This document shows positions 40,558 to 54,508 of a stretch of DNA of 64,000 nucleotides, in pieces (the stretch's first letter is position 1; every line of letters starts with the position of its first letter). Source of the stretch: Cepaea nemoralis (taxonomy: Eukaryota; Mollusca; Gastropoda; Stylommatophora; Helicidae); contig JACEFZ010018156.1 in NCBI GenBank assembly GCA_014155875.1, positions 496,001 to 560,000 of the forward strand. The letters are read 5' to 3'. Under the pieces are notes generated by a model. It did no database searches and was not told where the DNA came from. It saw nothing but the letters and a program-made list of their open reading frames with translations. Position numbers and translations under genes: made by a program.

Positions 40558-43500
40558 GGATGGGCGGGCGGGCGGGCGGGCAGGCAGGCAGGCAGGCAGG
40601 TGGATGAACAGATATGAGATCAGTATGAGAGCTCAAAAGGCAGACATACAGACAGACAAAAATATGTAAATAATTAGGTTTCAACTGACACTCTTAAGAT
40701 GAAGGAACTAGAAACACCACACAACAGAAAAGACAGACAACAATGCCCATTCCCTTCCCCTGCAGGACTAACGTTTCCAAGTGAGCATCCTCCATGATTC
40801 AAGTGGTTTAAGCTAAGAACATATTGTTTTACTGAGCTACAGAAAAGTGTATAATGATGTTACCAAGGCTGATGTTGACATCTGTCCATCTATGGTTGTG
40901 TAGGATCTACTATCTGGTGTTGGCAGGTGAGACATGTGTGGAGTTGTCACATCTTCAGAACCCTGAATCACAGAATTTAAGTTTCAGTACACATATTTAC
41001 TGTCTCAAAATACAAACAGAATGAGTCTAAGATTACAAATAGTATGAGTCTCAGAGTACAAATAGTATGAGACTCAGTGTGCAAATAATAGAAGTCTCAG
41101 AGTACAAATAGTATAGTACAAACTGTATGGTCTCAGAGTACAAATAGTATAGTACAAACTGTATAGGTCTCAGAGTACAAATAGTATAGTACAAACTGTA
41201 TGGTCTCAGAGTACAAATAGTATAGTACAAACTGTATGGTCTCAGAGTACAAATAGTATGAGTCTCAGAGTACAAATTATAGAAGTCTCAAAGTACAAAT
41301 AGTTTGAGTCTTAGATGGTCTGACACAACTTTAAGTCATTAGGTATCATTAGGTGCAGACAGCTGCATCATTCAGAAAAGTTGGACAAAGTATTAAAAAT
41401 AAACCATGCCAAGCATCACAGGAAACAATGTACTGAACATGGCAACCAGAAGATACTTCTTCCTCCTTCTTCTTCTGTGCTCCGCTTTCAAGAGGAGTGT
41501 GTCACATCTAATTATGTGCCTCAAAGATCAATGTGAATTGTTTGCTTCCTCTAGATAGATTTCATCTAAGATTGTGTACATTATCTACATGCGTGTAGGT
41601 TTTCTTTCCTTACAATTTTGACATGCCTTATGGTCTACTCTTCGCAATTTTTAACTGCCATGGAATTTATAACTACACAGCTTGTATACTGGATCTCCTG
41701 TCTTCCCCCCTCCTTACCTGAGAAGGCTAGGTATCTGAGCTCCTTACCCAATAGATTGATTGATTGATTGAGTGATTGATTTAGGAACCGACATCACAGC
41801 ATTCGGGACATTCCCATAAGCGCTCCGTCCCCATCCCCAGCAGCCAGCGAAGAGTTCCAACACTAATAGTTCCAGTAGCAATCTGATTATATGTCCGTCT
41901 CGTTATATATATGTGTTATATATGTTACCCAATAGATGAAGTGAACAAGTGAAATCATTAGATACCACTAGTTCTTGGAAAACATTCTATATTTAGTGCT
42001 AAGTATAATTTATTTTCACTTTCAACAATTTTCTAGTGAAAGCTCCTCTTGCATTTTGCATTCTTATTTTAATATCTCTATCTTTGCCTGACATTCTAGT
42101 ACCGGAGAGTGCAGAGAAAGAAAGGACTCTCCTTGAATATCAAGAAAACAGTAACAATGGCAATGGTAACAAAGACAAATGTGACACCAAAATGTGAAAT
42201 GGAAATAGAAGGGACAATTCTTAACCAAGTGGATAATTTTAAATACCTGGGGACATTATAACATCAGACAGAAGGTGCACAACAAGGATTAAGAGCAGAA
42301 TAGGGCAAGTGAAAGCTGCATTTCAGAAAATGAAAAGTATTTTATGCAATAACTCACTATCACTGAATGCAAGAGAGTGCTGAAGTGCTATATAGAACCT
42401 GTTTTCCTATATGGCTGTGAAATCTTTAAATGTAAATGAATAAATTAGAAAGAACTTGAAAGCAACAGGGATGTGTTTCCTAAGACGAATGTTGCAAAAT
42501 TCCTTGGACTGCCAGAGTAACTAATGACGGTTGCCTGAAAGAGGCTAATGAAACTAGAATATTATATACAACAATAAGAAAGAGACAAACAGCTTTCTTC
42601 GGTCATGTGATGAGAAGAGAGGCATTGGAGAACATCGTGACGACTGGAAAGATCAAGGGGAAGAGAGGCAGAGACCGACCAAGAGAAATGATGCTGAATG
42701 AATTGTGATGGTGGCATGGAGGAATATCAGCAGTAGAGTTGATCCAGAACACCAAAAACCGAGATATATGGAGTAACATGAAAGCCTATGCCAGCAGGCA
42801 TGGCACTTGATGATGATTATAATGCTCTTTGTCCACATTGCTACCTAAATATATGTATGATTCTACCTCTTGAAGTCAAGTTTCACCAAGACAGATTCAA
42901 TTACCGTCATGCTCGGATTATTCTCATTAGGTGTCAGGTGCATGGGCAGTAAAGCTACAGTACATAGATTCACTGTTCACTGATCCATATTAAACTGCCA
43001 TTTTACAACATCTAAGAAGTTGTTTTATTATTTTTAATACGGTTAATATTGTTTAACAGTTATTTACCATTTATTTCAATTCTCATATCCATATGGATAT
43101 ATCTTACCATTTGTTTTAATTGTAAATTGGAATGAACTGTGCAATTTCAAAATCGACAGTTACAGTAATCTTCCTATAGTCCATGCTGTGTGGCCTTCTG
43201 TGTCATGTAATGTTAATACCAATGTTCCTTCATGCCATGATGTCAAACTGTCCAGCATCTTCTCACTTGGTCTCCCCCCCCCCCCCCCCCCCCCCCCCCC
43301 TGCGCGCACGCCCCCATCCCGTCTTCCTCTAGTTTTCACACTGTCATTATGTACTCCATCTTTCCCTGTCTCATGACTTGCTCAAAGAATGTGGACTGTC
43401 TTTTTCTGATGTTAGTAACCAATTTGCTTTGTTAGTTAGCTTTTCGCAAAATATCTTCATTATACTTTTTAATCCATCCATGGTATTCTTATAATTCTTT

Positions 43501-46500
43501 TATAAAACCACATTTCTGCAGCTTCTACATAACTCCTTAGTCATCTGCTAATTGCCCATGATACACTTCCATACATCAGGATTGATTCAATATAGCTCTT
43601 AAAGACTCTTTTTTCTCACCTCCATTGGCAAAGATACATTGCACAGAATATTCTTCATCTGGTTTTTGTAGACATAAAATAATATATTCATGATGCAAAC
43701 AAAATGTAAACATAACACTTTAAAACTCTTACTTACACCAACAAGACCATCTCCTGCAGAAAAAATGAAATACAAAAGATCAGTGAAAACTACATTTTCA
43801 CACATATTCCTCAAAATATTAACATGCAATGTTTTTCAAACATTAAAATAACCTATATTACTGAGTAACACAGATTTAAAATACATCCCCAAATAATACA
43901 GCAAAGTTCAAAGTTCAACATGTTTAATGCCATCATCACCATGTAGCAGGTTCTTTGTAGAACATCACTTGCACTATGGCCTGCCAAAAAGTTCTAGATT
44001 TCTTGCCACTGAACCTCATGCCCAAGATGCCTGCCAAAAAGTTCTAGATTTCTTGCCACTGAACCTCATGCCCAAGATGCCTGCCAAACAGTTCTAGATG
44101 TCTTGCCACTGAACCTCATGCCCAAGTTGCCTGCCAAAAAGTTCTAGATTTCTTGCCACTGAACCTCATGCCCAAGATGCCTGCCAAACAGTTCTAGATT
44201 TCTTGCCACTGAACCTCATGCCCAAGATGCCTGCCAAACAGTTCTAGATTTCTTGCCACTGAACCTCATGCCCAAGATGTCTGCCAAACAGTTCTAGATT
44301 TCTTGCCACTGAACCTCATGCCCATGATGTCTGCCAAACATTTCTAGATTTCTTGCCACTGAACCTCATGCCCAAGATGCCTGCCAAACAGTTCTAGATT
44401 TCTTGCCACTGAACCTCATGCCCAAGATGTCTGACAAACAGTTCTAGATTTCTTGCCACTGAACCTCATGCCCAAGATGTCTGCCAAACAGTTCTAGATT
44501 TCTGGCCACTTCACCTCATGCCCAAGATGTCTGCCAAACAGTTTACATTTCTTGCCACTGAACCTCGTGCCAAAGATGTTTGCAACTTCCTATCTAACTT
44601 TGTGCTGGTTGACCCCTGCCTCTATTTCCAAGAAACAAGTCTTCCATCCCTGTTGTTTCTAAGCCACTGTGACGTTTTACTTGGTCAAAGTATTTCAGCT
44701 TCCGACACATGAAGCTGTTTATGAGCCAGCTTTCTTCGAATTTCAGATCTCCTCGAATGTCCATATTTTTCTTTTTGGTCAACAATATTCAAACAAATTT
44801 TTTGTAACATTTAAGCTCAGTACGAACAGATATAATTAATAATATCATCAGTAAGAGCAAACAATACACAATTAAGAAGACAATCACAATATATTTTAGC
44901 AGTGATAGTTTTTATCTCCCTCAACACTCCAAGTCAATAAGACTCCAATTATAACCAGTATGTTTTAATTGCTATCATTCTTAACTCATCTTACCCAGTT
45001 TTATAATCATTTCAATATTTTACAAAGTTAATGCATTTGGAGAGGCGCGGCTCACCAAGTGACTAAGAATGCCGGGTTCTCCATCGGGTGACCCGGGTTC
45101 AAATCCTCAGTAAGGGGGAAAAAAGAAAAAACCCTAACCTGCACAGTTCGTGGTGACTGCATCCTGGCAGGCAAGCTAGACACTGTAGCGGAGACCATGA
45201 TCAATCCTCCTTTTGTTAGCCAGGCTAGTGTCTGCCCAGGATGTCCCATATGGAAGTGAAGAGAGATTCACATAAGTACATCAGTGCAACATTTTATGTT
45301 CACCTGGGCAAGATGACTGTCTGTAGTAATTCAAGCTTTTGAATTAACAACATTATTTTAAACAAGTCCACATTGGTTGGTGAATGTGATGTAATTTTCC
45401 ACCTACAATGAACCTCCTCCCTCCTGCACACACAGACAAAGTATAGCATGTACATACACACACATGTGGACATGCACTATGACTGGACTTACTTGCATTG
45501 GTGTTGGTATCAGGCTTTTCCTGAAAGGAAGGGTGAAAGATGTCAGTTGTATTTTGTATAAACTTTTGTCCTTTTCATAATTTCATTCATAATGAAAACA
45601 TATGAAGACGAAATATGACTGCAATAGCAAGTAACATATATAAAATCAATCAAATCTAACCAACATTGGATGATGTATGAAGACAATCTGTATTTCTCTT
45701 ACAATTAGAAATGTCAATTATCTTATGGTACATTTTGTTAACTGGTTCACTGCCCCCAATTTAGTGTATATTTGGACCAAGCAAAGATTGTTGGCAGAAA
45801 ATGGGAAGTAGGGGTGTGTCACAGTAATAATCTAAAAATGGTTAAAATGGTAGCAGCTATATTTTATTATATATCAAATTAAAGGAGATTGCACAAGGAA
45901 CATGTTAGTATTGCTACTATTGCTATAGGTTAGAAATATAATAATAATATGGTTAGATTTTGTAAAAAGAAAATTGAAGTAGTTCATTTGCGCCGACCTA
46001 TCAGCTCATGGCAGGCAACTAGTTAAGGAACTTCAGCTAGGTAGTTCAGTGGCTAGCACTCTTGCCTGGTAGCCCCATAGTCATATATTCAAATCCAAAT
46101 CAAGGCGGATTTTTCTAATTAATCTGGGCTTCCAGATCTACCAAAATGGGTACCAGAAAATGTCATGGGAAGTAAAGTCAAACCACATCAGCCATCTAGT
46201 GTAGGTTGGTCTATACAAATCTATGGCTACTCCTGTGTGTTGCCGGGGCCCATAAGGGAAGCAAAGAATAGCAACACTGTAGCCTACCACGCATGTCGTA
46301 AGAGGCGACTAAGGAGGCTTGATGGTTCCGTCGCCCTGCTACTGAGTGAGTGCTTGGCGCGACACTGTGAGCTGTGAGTTTCATGTGAAATGCTTTTTTA
46401 ATCTGCCTGAGGTTTTTTGGAACGTGACTGCATGTTCGGAGTGATGGCAGGTGGCTATGTCCCAGAGCTGACCAGTTTTTGCCTTATGCAGAAATGCGTG

Positions 46501-49500
46501 GCTGCTGGGCTCTGGTTGACTGCCACTGCCGTCGGTGATGAACTGTATGTTCGTGGACTGTGTAGGTGAACATCTAGGAAACATCCAGATAGGAAAATGA
46601 CTGCCGATTCCATCAGAGATGAATTGGTTGTTTCGTGGGGGACTGGTGTGTTGACATTCTGGCAGCAGCATTATGCACAGTGTATCTGTGCGGGCTGTTG
46701 TTTGTCGAGACTCCTGTCTTTTCCACTTTTCACATTGGGCAGTGGGGAGCGTTTTGTGTGATATTCACTGGCACAGGAACGGAGCATAATGGGGACTGAC
46801 CCGTTGCTGTGAAGTTGGAACTGTGACTAACTAACTAACTAACTAACTAAATCTATGGCTAGCTTTATGTGCCCAATGCAACTCAATACATACAAAAGGG
46901 TCCTTTATTTTGTTTTTAAAAGTCCTGTAGCAGGAATCTGCTGTGGGTGTGTGAAGTGTTGGGGCCGTCACGTGATGTAGACCTGAGTGCACACAGGAAT
47001 AGGTGGTCAGTCTCTCCCTCCCACAGCAAGACGAGAGCCCAGCTATCGAACCCTCCACCGATCATGTCATGTGTTGTAGTCCTGAGTGCACACAGGAATA
47101 GGTGGTCAGTCTCTCCCTCCCACAGCAAGAGGAGAGCCCAGCTATCGAACCCTCCACCGATCATGTCACGTGATGTAGACCTGAGTGCACACAGGAATAG
47201 ATGGTCAGTCTCTCCCTCAGCCCAGCTATCGAACCCTCCACCGATCATGTCACGTGATGTAGACCTGAGTGCACACTGGAATAGGTTGTCAGTATTTTCC
47301 TCCCACAACAAGAGGAGATCCCAGCAATCAAATCCTTCATCGATCTCGGTCATGCCATTCTCAGGTCAGCAGTCAGTAAAAACATGAAACTCTCACCTGC
47401 TGGCTACTGGCATCTATCTTGTTACCATGCTCTTCCTCCTCATGGTATTCGTTGGCTGCAGTATTATTCTGTAATGTATCATCCAGTAGATCAGCTGTGG
47501 AAACTTCACCTTCAGCTGCCTTCTCGTCTTCGTAGCCAGTCACCTGTAATCATTATCATGATAATTCATCACTGCTGTCAACATACCAAGTTAATCTGTC
47601 TTTCTTTTCATTCCTAACTCATTTCTCTGTACTATTTAAGCATGGAAACATCCATTAGAATTTCAGTATAAATATACAACATCTGTGTGTTACTGGGGCC
47701 CATAAGGAAAACAAGGAATACTAACGCTGCAATCAACCATACATGTCATTGGAGGCGACTAAGGAGGGTTGGCAGGAAACTGGCTACCTCATCACAGAGA
47801 AAAAACTATAGCTGCAAAATCCAGCCAATCATGAACAAACCTACAAAAAGCTTGGCGTCAGTTGATAGAGGGCCTATACTCCACTGGCAGATGAAAGAAA
47901 GAAGAAGAAGACATCTCCACTGGCAGATGAAAGAAGAAGAAATCTCCACTGGCAGATGAAAGAAAGAAGAAGAAGAAATCTCCACTGGCAGATGAAAGAA
48001 GAAGAAATATAAAATCTAGATGTAATGTATGTTTAGGTAAAACTAGTGGTCAACTATAGTTCACAGTCATTTCTTATGGAGCTTAGTTGCAGCAGAAAGG
48101 ACATAGTAAATAACCTGGGTAGGAAATTAGGTAGAAGATACAGGATAAGAAGATATGCTAGGGAAATTATTAGAATTGAGTTTGTGTTCTGAATTGTTGC
48201 TAGGTTGCAGGGTAAATTTTTGTTCTGTATTGTTGCTAAGTTGCAGTGTTGAGGAAATTAAACTAATGCTTTCTATCTCGGCAGGAGCAACTGGCCGAGT
48301 GGCTAGAATGCCGGATTCTCCTTCGGGAGACCTGGGTTTGAATCCTCAGTAAGGTGTGGAGTTTTTTTCTGTCGGGGGCGAAAAGAAAACTCTAAACTGC
48401 ACAGTTTACGGCGACTACACTAGCCAGGTGGCCTTAATTCCCCAGGCTCAAGACCCCCGTCACGCCACAAGGTACTATATTAGCAGTAAATGACAGTTTT
48501 TTTTTTATATCTTGGATATTTTTCCTACCTGAAGTTTTTAACTGATGCCATGCATTGCTAGATTGGGTCAGGGTTACTACCATTCAATTATTATTATCAT
48601 CATATTCATCATGGTTCACATGGTGAGAGATTGTATTTGGGCAATTATTCTATAACAGTCTGTAACAAACAGTTTTTAGAATTATAATTTCACCAGCATT
48701 ACTAATTCTGTTACCATGGGATGCTTCATGATGCATTCTGAAGTATGTTTCTATTAGTATGTATATCTGGGAATAAAAAGAAAACATTCATTATGGGTCC
48801 ACACTATTGAAGTAATGCTATTTCATATTATTTTTCATACATTCAAGGAATGATATATAAAAACTATAGTAGCAAATGCTGGTCTCAAAGTATGTTTCAT
48901 TGTTTTCTGTGCACATTAAGCATGTGAAACAAGTACAAACATTAGTTTTATATCTGAGGCACACCATCTTATGATAAATGAGATATCAGTAGAAGGAATC
49001 TGACTGGAAGGTCTCAAACTAGACAACTATATTCAGGCAGTGTGAGCTGTGTTCCACAACAGATATTTCATGGTGGAACAAAAGCAAGACTGGGATGGTC
49101 ATTTTCATTAAGCAACCAGAGACAGCCTGTGTGCATTGTCGTTTACAGTGGTTCACTTGACGTTGTGTTTATGTGATCTCAGCCTGTGAATATGCCATGT
49201 AATTCTGGGTAATGATCACTGATTATGTTATGCATCTATCACTGTGTCTCATCCAGTACTTCACAGTTGTTGTTAAACAAAAGAGGTAATGTGTTCACCC
49301 TTAGACGCAAGAGTATTGCTTGAAAGAACCATGCTGACCATTTAACAGTGGTAAGATTATGAGTGAATGTTCTGTGAGGGATTGATAGAGGAAATTCAGG
49401 TATGAGTGCACAGATGTATATGTCAAAGGTGAGAAAGGATGACACTCAATTGTGACTGGTGAACTCATTCAAAAATTGTGACAAAGCCGTAAGTAAAAAG

Positions 49501-52500
49501 CATCGTTTTACAATTTCTGATATTTCCACTCAGTTGTCAGTTGTCTCAAATTTCAATATGACTGTGTTTCAAACTGATTGCATTACCAACATTTCTTTGC
49601 TTTGTGGGTACCAAAACAAACGACAGATATTCACAAAGCTCAAAGAAAGGCTCAAGTTTAATGTTTCTTCTATGCCACCAGGAATTTCTTGACAGAACTG
49701 TGACTGGACATGGGTGCAGTTTGTAAGTACAGAATTGAAGGAACAGGGCAAATGGGACATTTACAGATATACCATTGAAATACAGAAAAACACGCATCAC
49801 ATATACTATAAAATATGTAAATTTAGCTTGTGATGATGATAATGCCAGTCACATTATTAGTGAGGTGAAGGTTACAGTAGCCCCAAATAAATGAAATTAC
49901 ATACTTCTCTATATTCAAGTGTTTCTGCTTCTGAAGGTTCTCCTTCTGTGGTTTGTTCTGAGAGAGGAAAAGAAAGAAGTACAAAACACATCAGTTTTAT
50001 TTAAAATATTGTGTTTCTATATAACAATAAGTGATACTAATATTGCAATCCTTGGCATACTTTCTATAGACACATGCCATGATGAAAGATAGCTAAATTT
50101 TTTTTTTCCATTTAATTTTACCAAGTATTACACAATGTTCCTATTGTTTCTATTCTAATAATGTGATATTTAATATAAATTGTGTTTGCAACTAAGCCTA
50201 TTTAAAAACATTTACGTTACCTATTAGGTTGTTCAGAGTATCCTGAACATTTATTTGTAAAGCCACATTTATGTGGCCTCAAGAGATTTTCTTGCTTGTT
50301 AACTAACTATCCAGAACTCACAGCCACATGTTAAAACTGGTTCATGGTATTGTGATTTTGATTACAGTTAAGGCTGCTGTGTTCTGTATGTACTGGGAAA
50401 CCCTAGGATACACTGAGGGTGCCAGCTAGCTCTATGCTGTTTTTACACATGAAAGATTTCTGTAAAATTCCCATGTCAAACACCACTGAATGGGTGTCCT
50501 ACTAAATAACAAATCAGGTGAAAAGTCCATCAACTGAATTTCCTACTAATTGATGAATCAACATGGTGAGATTAAATCTTGGTATTCATACACATTTCTA
50601 AAAATTGGGAGAGATTACATCTTGATATTTATACACGTTTCTAGAAACATGAGGAAATTGAGAGTGTATAAAATGTGCTGCATTGAATGCCTTGAGGAAG
50701 GTAAATGCTATGTTAGTCACAGAACAAAGTGTTCTGTTGAAGCAAATTTCTAAGGAGGAAAGACTACACCATGGTTCACAAGATATTTGTATAAAGCAAG
50801 GGCACCTTCAAGGTACAAAAGGATCAAATACATATTTGTCCAAGGTAGGTAATATACCTGGAACATGCTGTTAATCGTGAACACAAATGCAGAAGTCATT
50901 AACCAAGACCCCAATCCTTGAAACAAACAGCTCATTGTCTAAAAAGAGCTGGTAATAGCAAACTAAGGAATAGAGCAATGATGTCAGCAGTCCAAATGAG
51001 ATTATATATTACATCCTGCTGGTCTCTAAAGGTGCAGCCCATTATGAATAAGCAGCCTCCTTGGATGGAACAAATGGATGACAACCCCAAATTGATGCAG
51101 TTCTATTAAACTAACCAGGAAGACTAACCCAATCTACAAATGTCAGGAAGAAGTCAGATGTGTTGGCTGAAAAGCATAAATATCACAGCTCTGCTGTTCA
51201 CAAGCATAACACAAATACCATCCAACAAAACAATATATATGACAAATGCAGAAGTAGAAAGTAAAGTTAGTTCTAAGCAACACACACAATTTTTTTTAAA
51301 TCTACCAATGACAAGTATTAAGTATTTATTTCATAAGATGTTCTTTATTTTATAATGTTCTTCATTTAATGATGTTATCTATGTAACTAGATATTTGAAT
51401 TTCCTTTTTTTTTGGGGGGGGGGGGGGGGGGGGAGGTTAAATTAATATCTTTATATTTGGGAAGAATCCATTTCTTTGATATTAACTTTGCTTCTGTCTT
51501 CTACAAATTTAAGGTAAACCAATTTTTTTTCATTTTCTGCAATCATTGGACTAAAATGTTGACCTCTCGTCCTTAACTTGGGGACATAAATTACAAGTAC
51601 CTCTGAAGTCAGAGTGGGTTCACCTGATGGCGAGGGACACTGGTAATAGGGAAAGCTAATCCACACACTAGAAGTAGTGGACTATGCTTGAGTTCAAGGT
51701 GAGCGAGTGCCCCCCCCCCCCAAATAATGTTCTGTAGTTCCCTATGAATTTGTGTTATTCAAACAGTGTTCTCAGCATAATGTAAACTGTGTAAGTTATG
51801 TCCACCAGTTGCAATCACTGGCATATTTTCTATAGATCTCATTATATGAGATGCGTCTAAAATTGCTGCACTTTAGTATAGAAGAGTCAAGGCATATATC
51901 TGGAAATTGTTGTGAATGTAATTCTTTCTTTACATATTCATGCCTGAAGATAATGCCTTTCTCCCACCTCTTTATAGCCAGTCTGATGTCTGATCTGATT
52001 GTTCTGGGCTAAGAACATCTCCAGCTCAGTTATCAAGTTCTAGTAATTGGAAAGCTTGATGTCTAAATGTGGATGATTCATGTTTGAAAACAATGACTTC
52101 TTCCCTGTCTGGACCCAGTCTTACAAGTTTTCATATGGTTAAGAGCATTCTAATTTCCATCTTCAAAATGGCAGTCCTTCATTATTATAGAGAATATCAT
52201 GCTCGCATGAATCATTATAAAGGTCTTTCATGTATTCTGACCATGTATTTAAAATTTTATCTTTGTCTATTATGATTTTACCTCTTTGGTTTTCAGGCAA
52301 ACTGTTGGTATGCATGCTCTTTTGTTAGGGAGGTTATGAATTCTTGTGTGCATTAATTTGGTATGTTGAGTGCTGAGTTATTTTTCATTTTCTCTGCAAT
52401 TTTCCTCAAGCCACAATTCTTTTGTTACTTTACATAATTTTCTAATTTTCCTTTGATTCTCTTAATAACTGCCATTTCCTTTTTTGTTGTTTTTTTATTC

Positions 52501-54433
52501 TTTCAGTTAGTTTAAAGATGATTTCAGTCATCCATTTCTACTGACCTATCAGCTTCCATGTGAGGAAAGATGCACATTCTCACAAATGTGGCTGGCACCT
52601 GTTTGCTGGTCTTGTACCACAGACTCTCACAAATGTGGCTGGCACCTGTTTGCTCGTCTTGTACCACAGACTCTTCAAAAGGGACAATTAATCATCTAAG
52701 GGACTTCTTGTATATATCATAGGCTTATATCACCAAAATGTTGTTGTGTTGTTGTTGTTGTTACTAACACAATAAACATGTCTGCTATCATATTAACAAA
52801 TTTTAAGCCATAACTGTGACACTCTTCTATTTCCCATCTCCCACCATCCATTTTAGTTTGGTCCAAACCTACTTTTTTTTTAGCATTGAATCTGTTAATC
52901 TTTGCATTACTATGACCTGGCACTTTCTGACAACTTTTGAAAAGTCCCTATTGGTGTAAATTCTACAGCCAAGGTATTCACAGTTTTTGAAAAAAGAAGA
53001 AAGATTTTGATTTTTACCATATCTATTGGTAGTCAGGATGAACTATTTTAATTCCTTAACAGTTTGAGAGGAGGACTATATCACCTGCCTATCTAAATTT
53101 TGAAATTAGATCTCCATCAGTTATGAAAGGATCAAATTGTCACAAGTCTCATGATTTTGACGTTTCTCATTACATTTGCTGCATAGATGTTGAATGGGGA
53201 GAGAATGCAACACTGTCTTACTCCCCTTTGTATCTCAACCTAGTCTGAAGTTTGATGTTACTCTGATTGCTGTTTGTTGTTCACAACATAAAGTTTCAAT
53301 TAGGAGGATCAAATGTGCTGGAACCTGCATATCTCTATGATGTTCCACAATTTCTGAACAAGTATGAAGATCTACACTGTACTCTCTGCATTTCTCAAAG
53401 ATGGTTCTCATTTTAAAGATATGGCGCTGATGCGTCTGCCCTGTCTAAAACCCTCAGTTAAATACACAGAAAATGAAGTTAATGGTGTAAAACAAACATA
53501 AATAGTATTAATGAAAAGAAATAGTATTTGACAAATACAGAACAAGACACAATAGATTACGCAACCACATGTATACAAAATTCAAGATTGGTGACTCAGC
53601 TATGTGCACTTGTGGTTTGGCATCGCAGACAGCAGAGCACATACTCCAGGATTACCCAAACTACAACATATCCCGGCAAACCTTCTGGCCTAGAGAGACA
53701 ACAGTGGAAACTCTATGGACCGCTGAATGAACTAAAAAAGACTGTTAGATTCATGCAAGAGACAACATTGCAGTTATAGACATATTTCAAGCGAACGAAA
53801 GAAGAAGAAGGAAGACAAATACAGCAACATGTATTTTTTTTAAAAATGGACTTCATATGAGGACATTACCTGAACCATAGCAAAAGACAAGAAAATGAAG
53901 AAGAAAACACAAAAAAAAAGAGCAGCTGTTGGTGTTGATATTAATCAAGCCAGCTGTGCCAAAATGTTAAGAGAAGCATTCTAAGTTTCATAAAAATATG
54001 GCCAACATTATGTAGGATGCTAGACACTAGAAAGCTGTCATTATAAATGGCAAGCCAGGCTATGTTGATTTTACCATGCTTTTCCTCTTGTTCACTTTCT
54101 TCCTTTTCCTTAGTGGCCTGTTGCTTTACTAGAACATGACAATATCATTAATAAATAAATCATAATCAATATTAATGTACAGAAAGTGTGTGTGTGTAAG
54201 TGCATGTGTATGTGTTTGTGTGTATGCTTATGTGCGTGCATGTGTACATGTCTGTGATTTCTGTGTGTCCAAGAATGCATGTGCCTGTGTGCACGCATTT
54301 GTGTGTATGTATACTCTAGGCACCTCACACACCCACATATGTGTATTCTGTGGATAATTTTTTTAATGTGGTGTCTGATGTGCAGGTGTGTGTGCACGCA
54401 TGCACGCACGCATGCACACAGACAGACAGACAG

Positions 54434-54508
<75 letters not shown>

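Noticed and set aside
40345..40684. Frames of repeated T-D-R-Q or V-C-L-S
   Set aside because: Microsatellite translation in three frames and both strands.
41051..41275. Repeat protein rich in L-Y-S-E-T on the minus strand
   Set aside because: Produced by the 36-bp tandem repeat.
43979..44575. CRISPR-like array (also 31758-32140)
   Set aside because: Units are contiguous without unique spacers and the DNA is animal; these are minisatellites.
46916..47387. Repetitive 145-residue frames on both strands
   Set aside because: They follow from the fourfold SINE duplication, whose periods are not all multiples of three.
45035..48475. Genuine tRNA genes at the tRNA-like heads
   Set aside because: Acceptor stems do not pair, no Pol III T-run terminator follows the B box, and the bodies repeat elsewhere. 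They are SINE heads.
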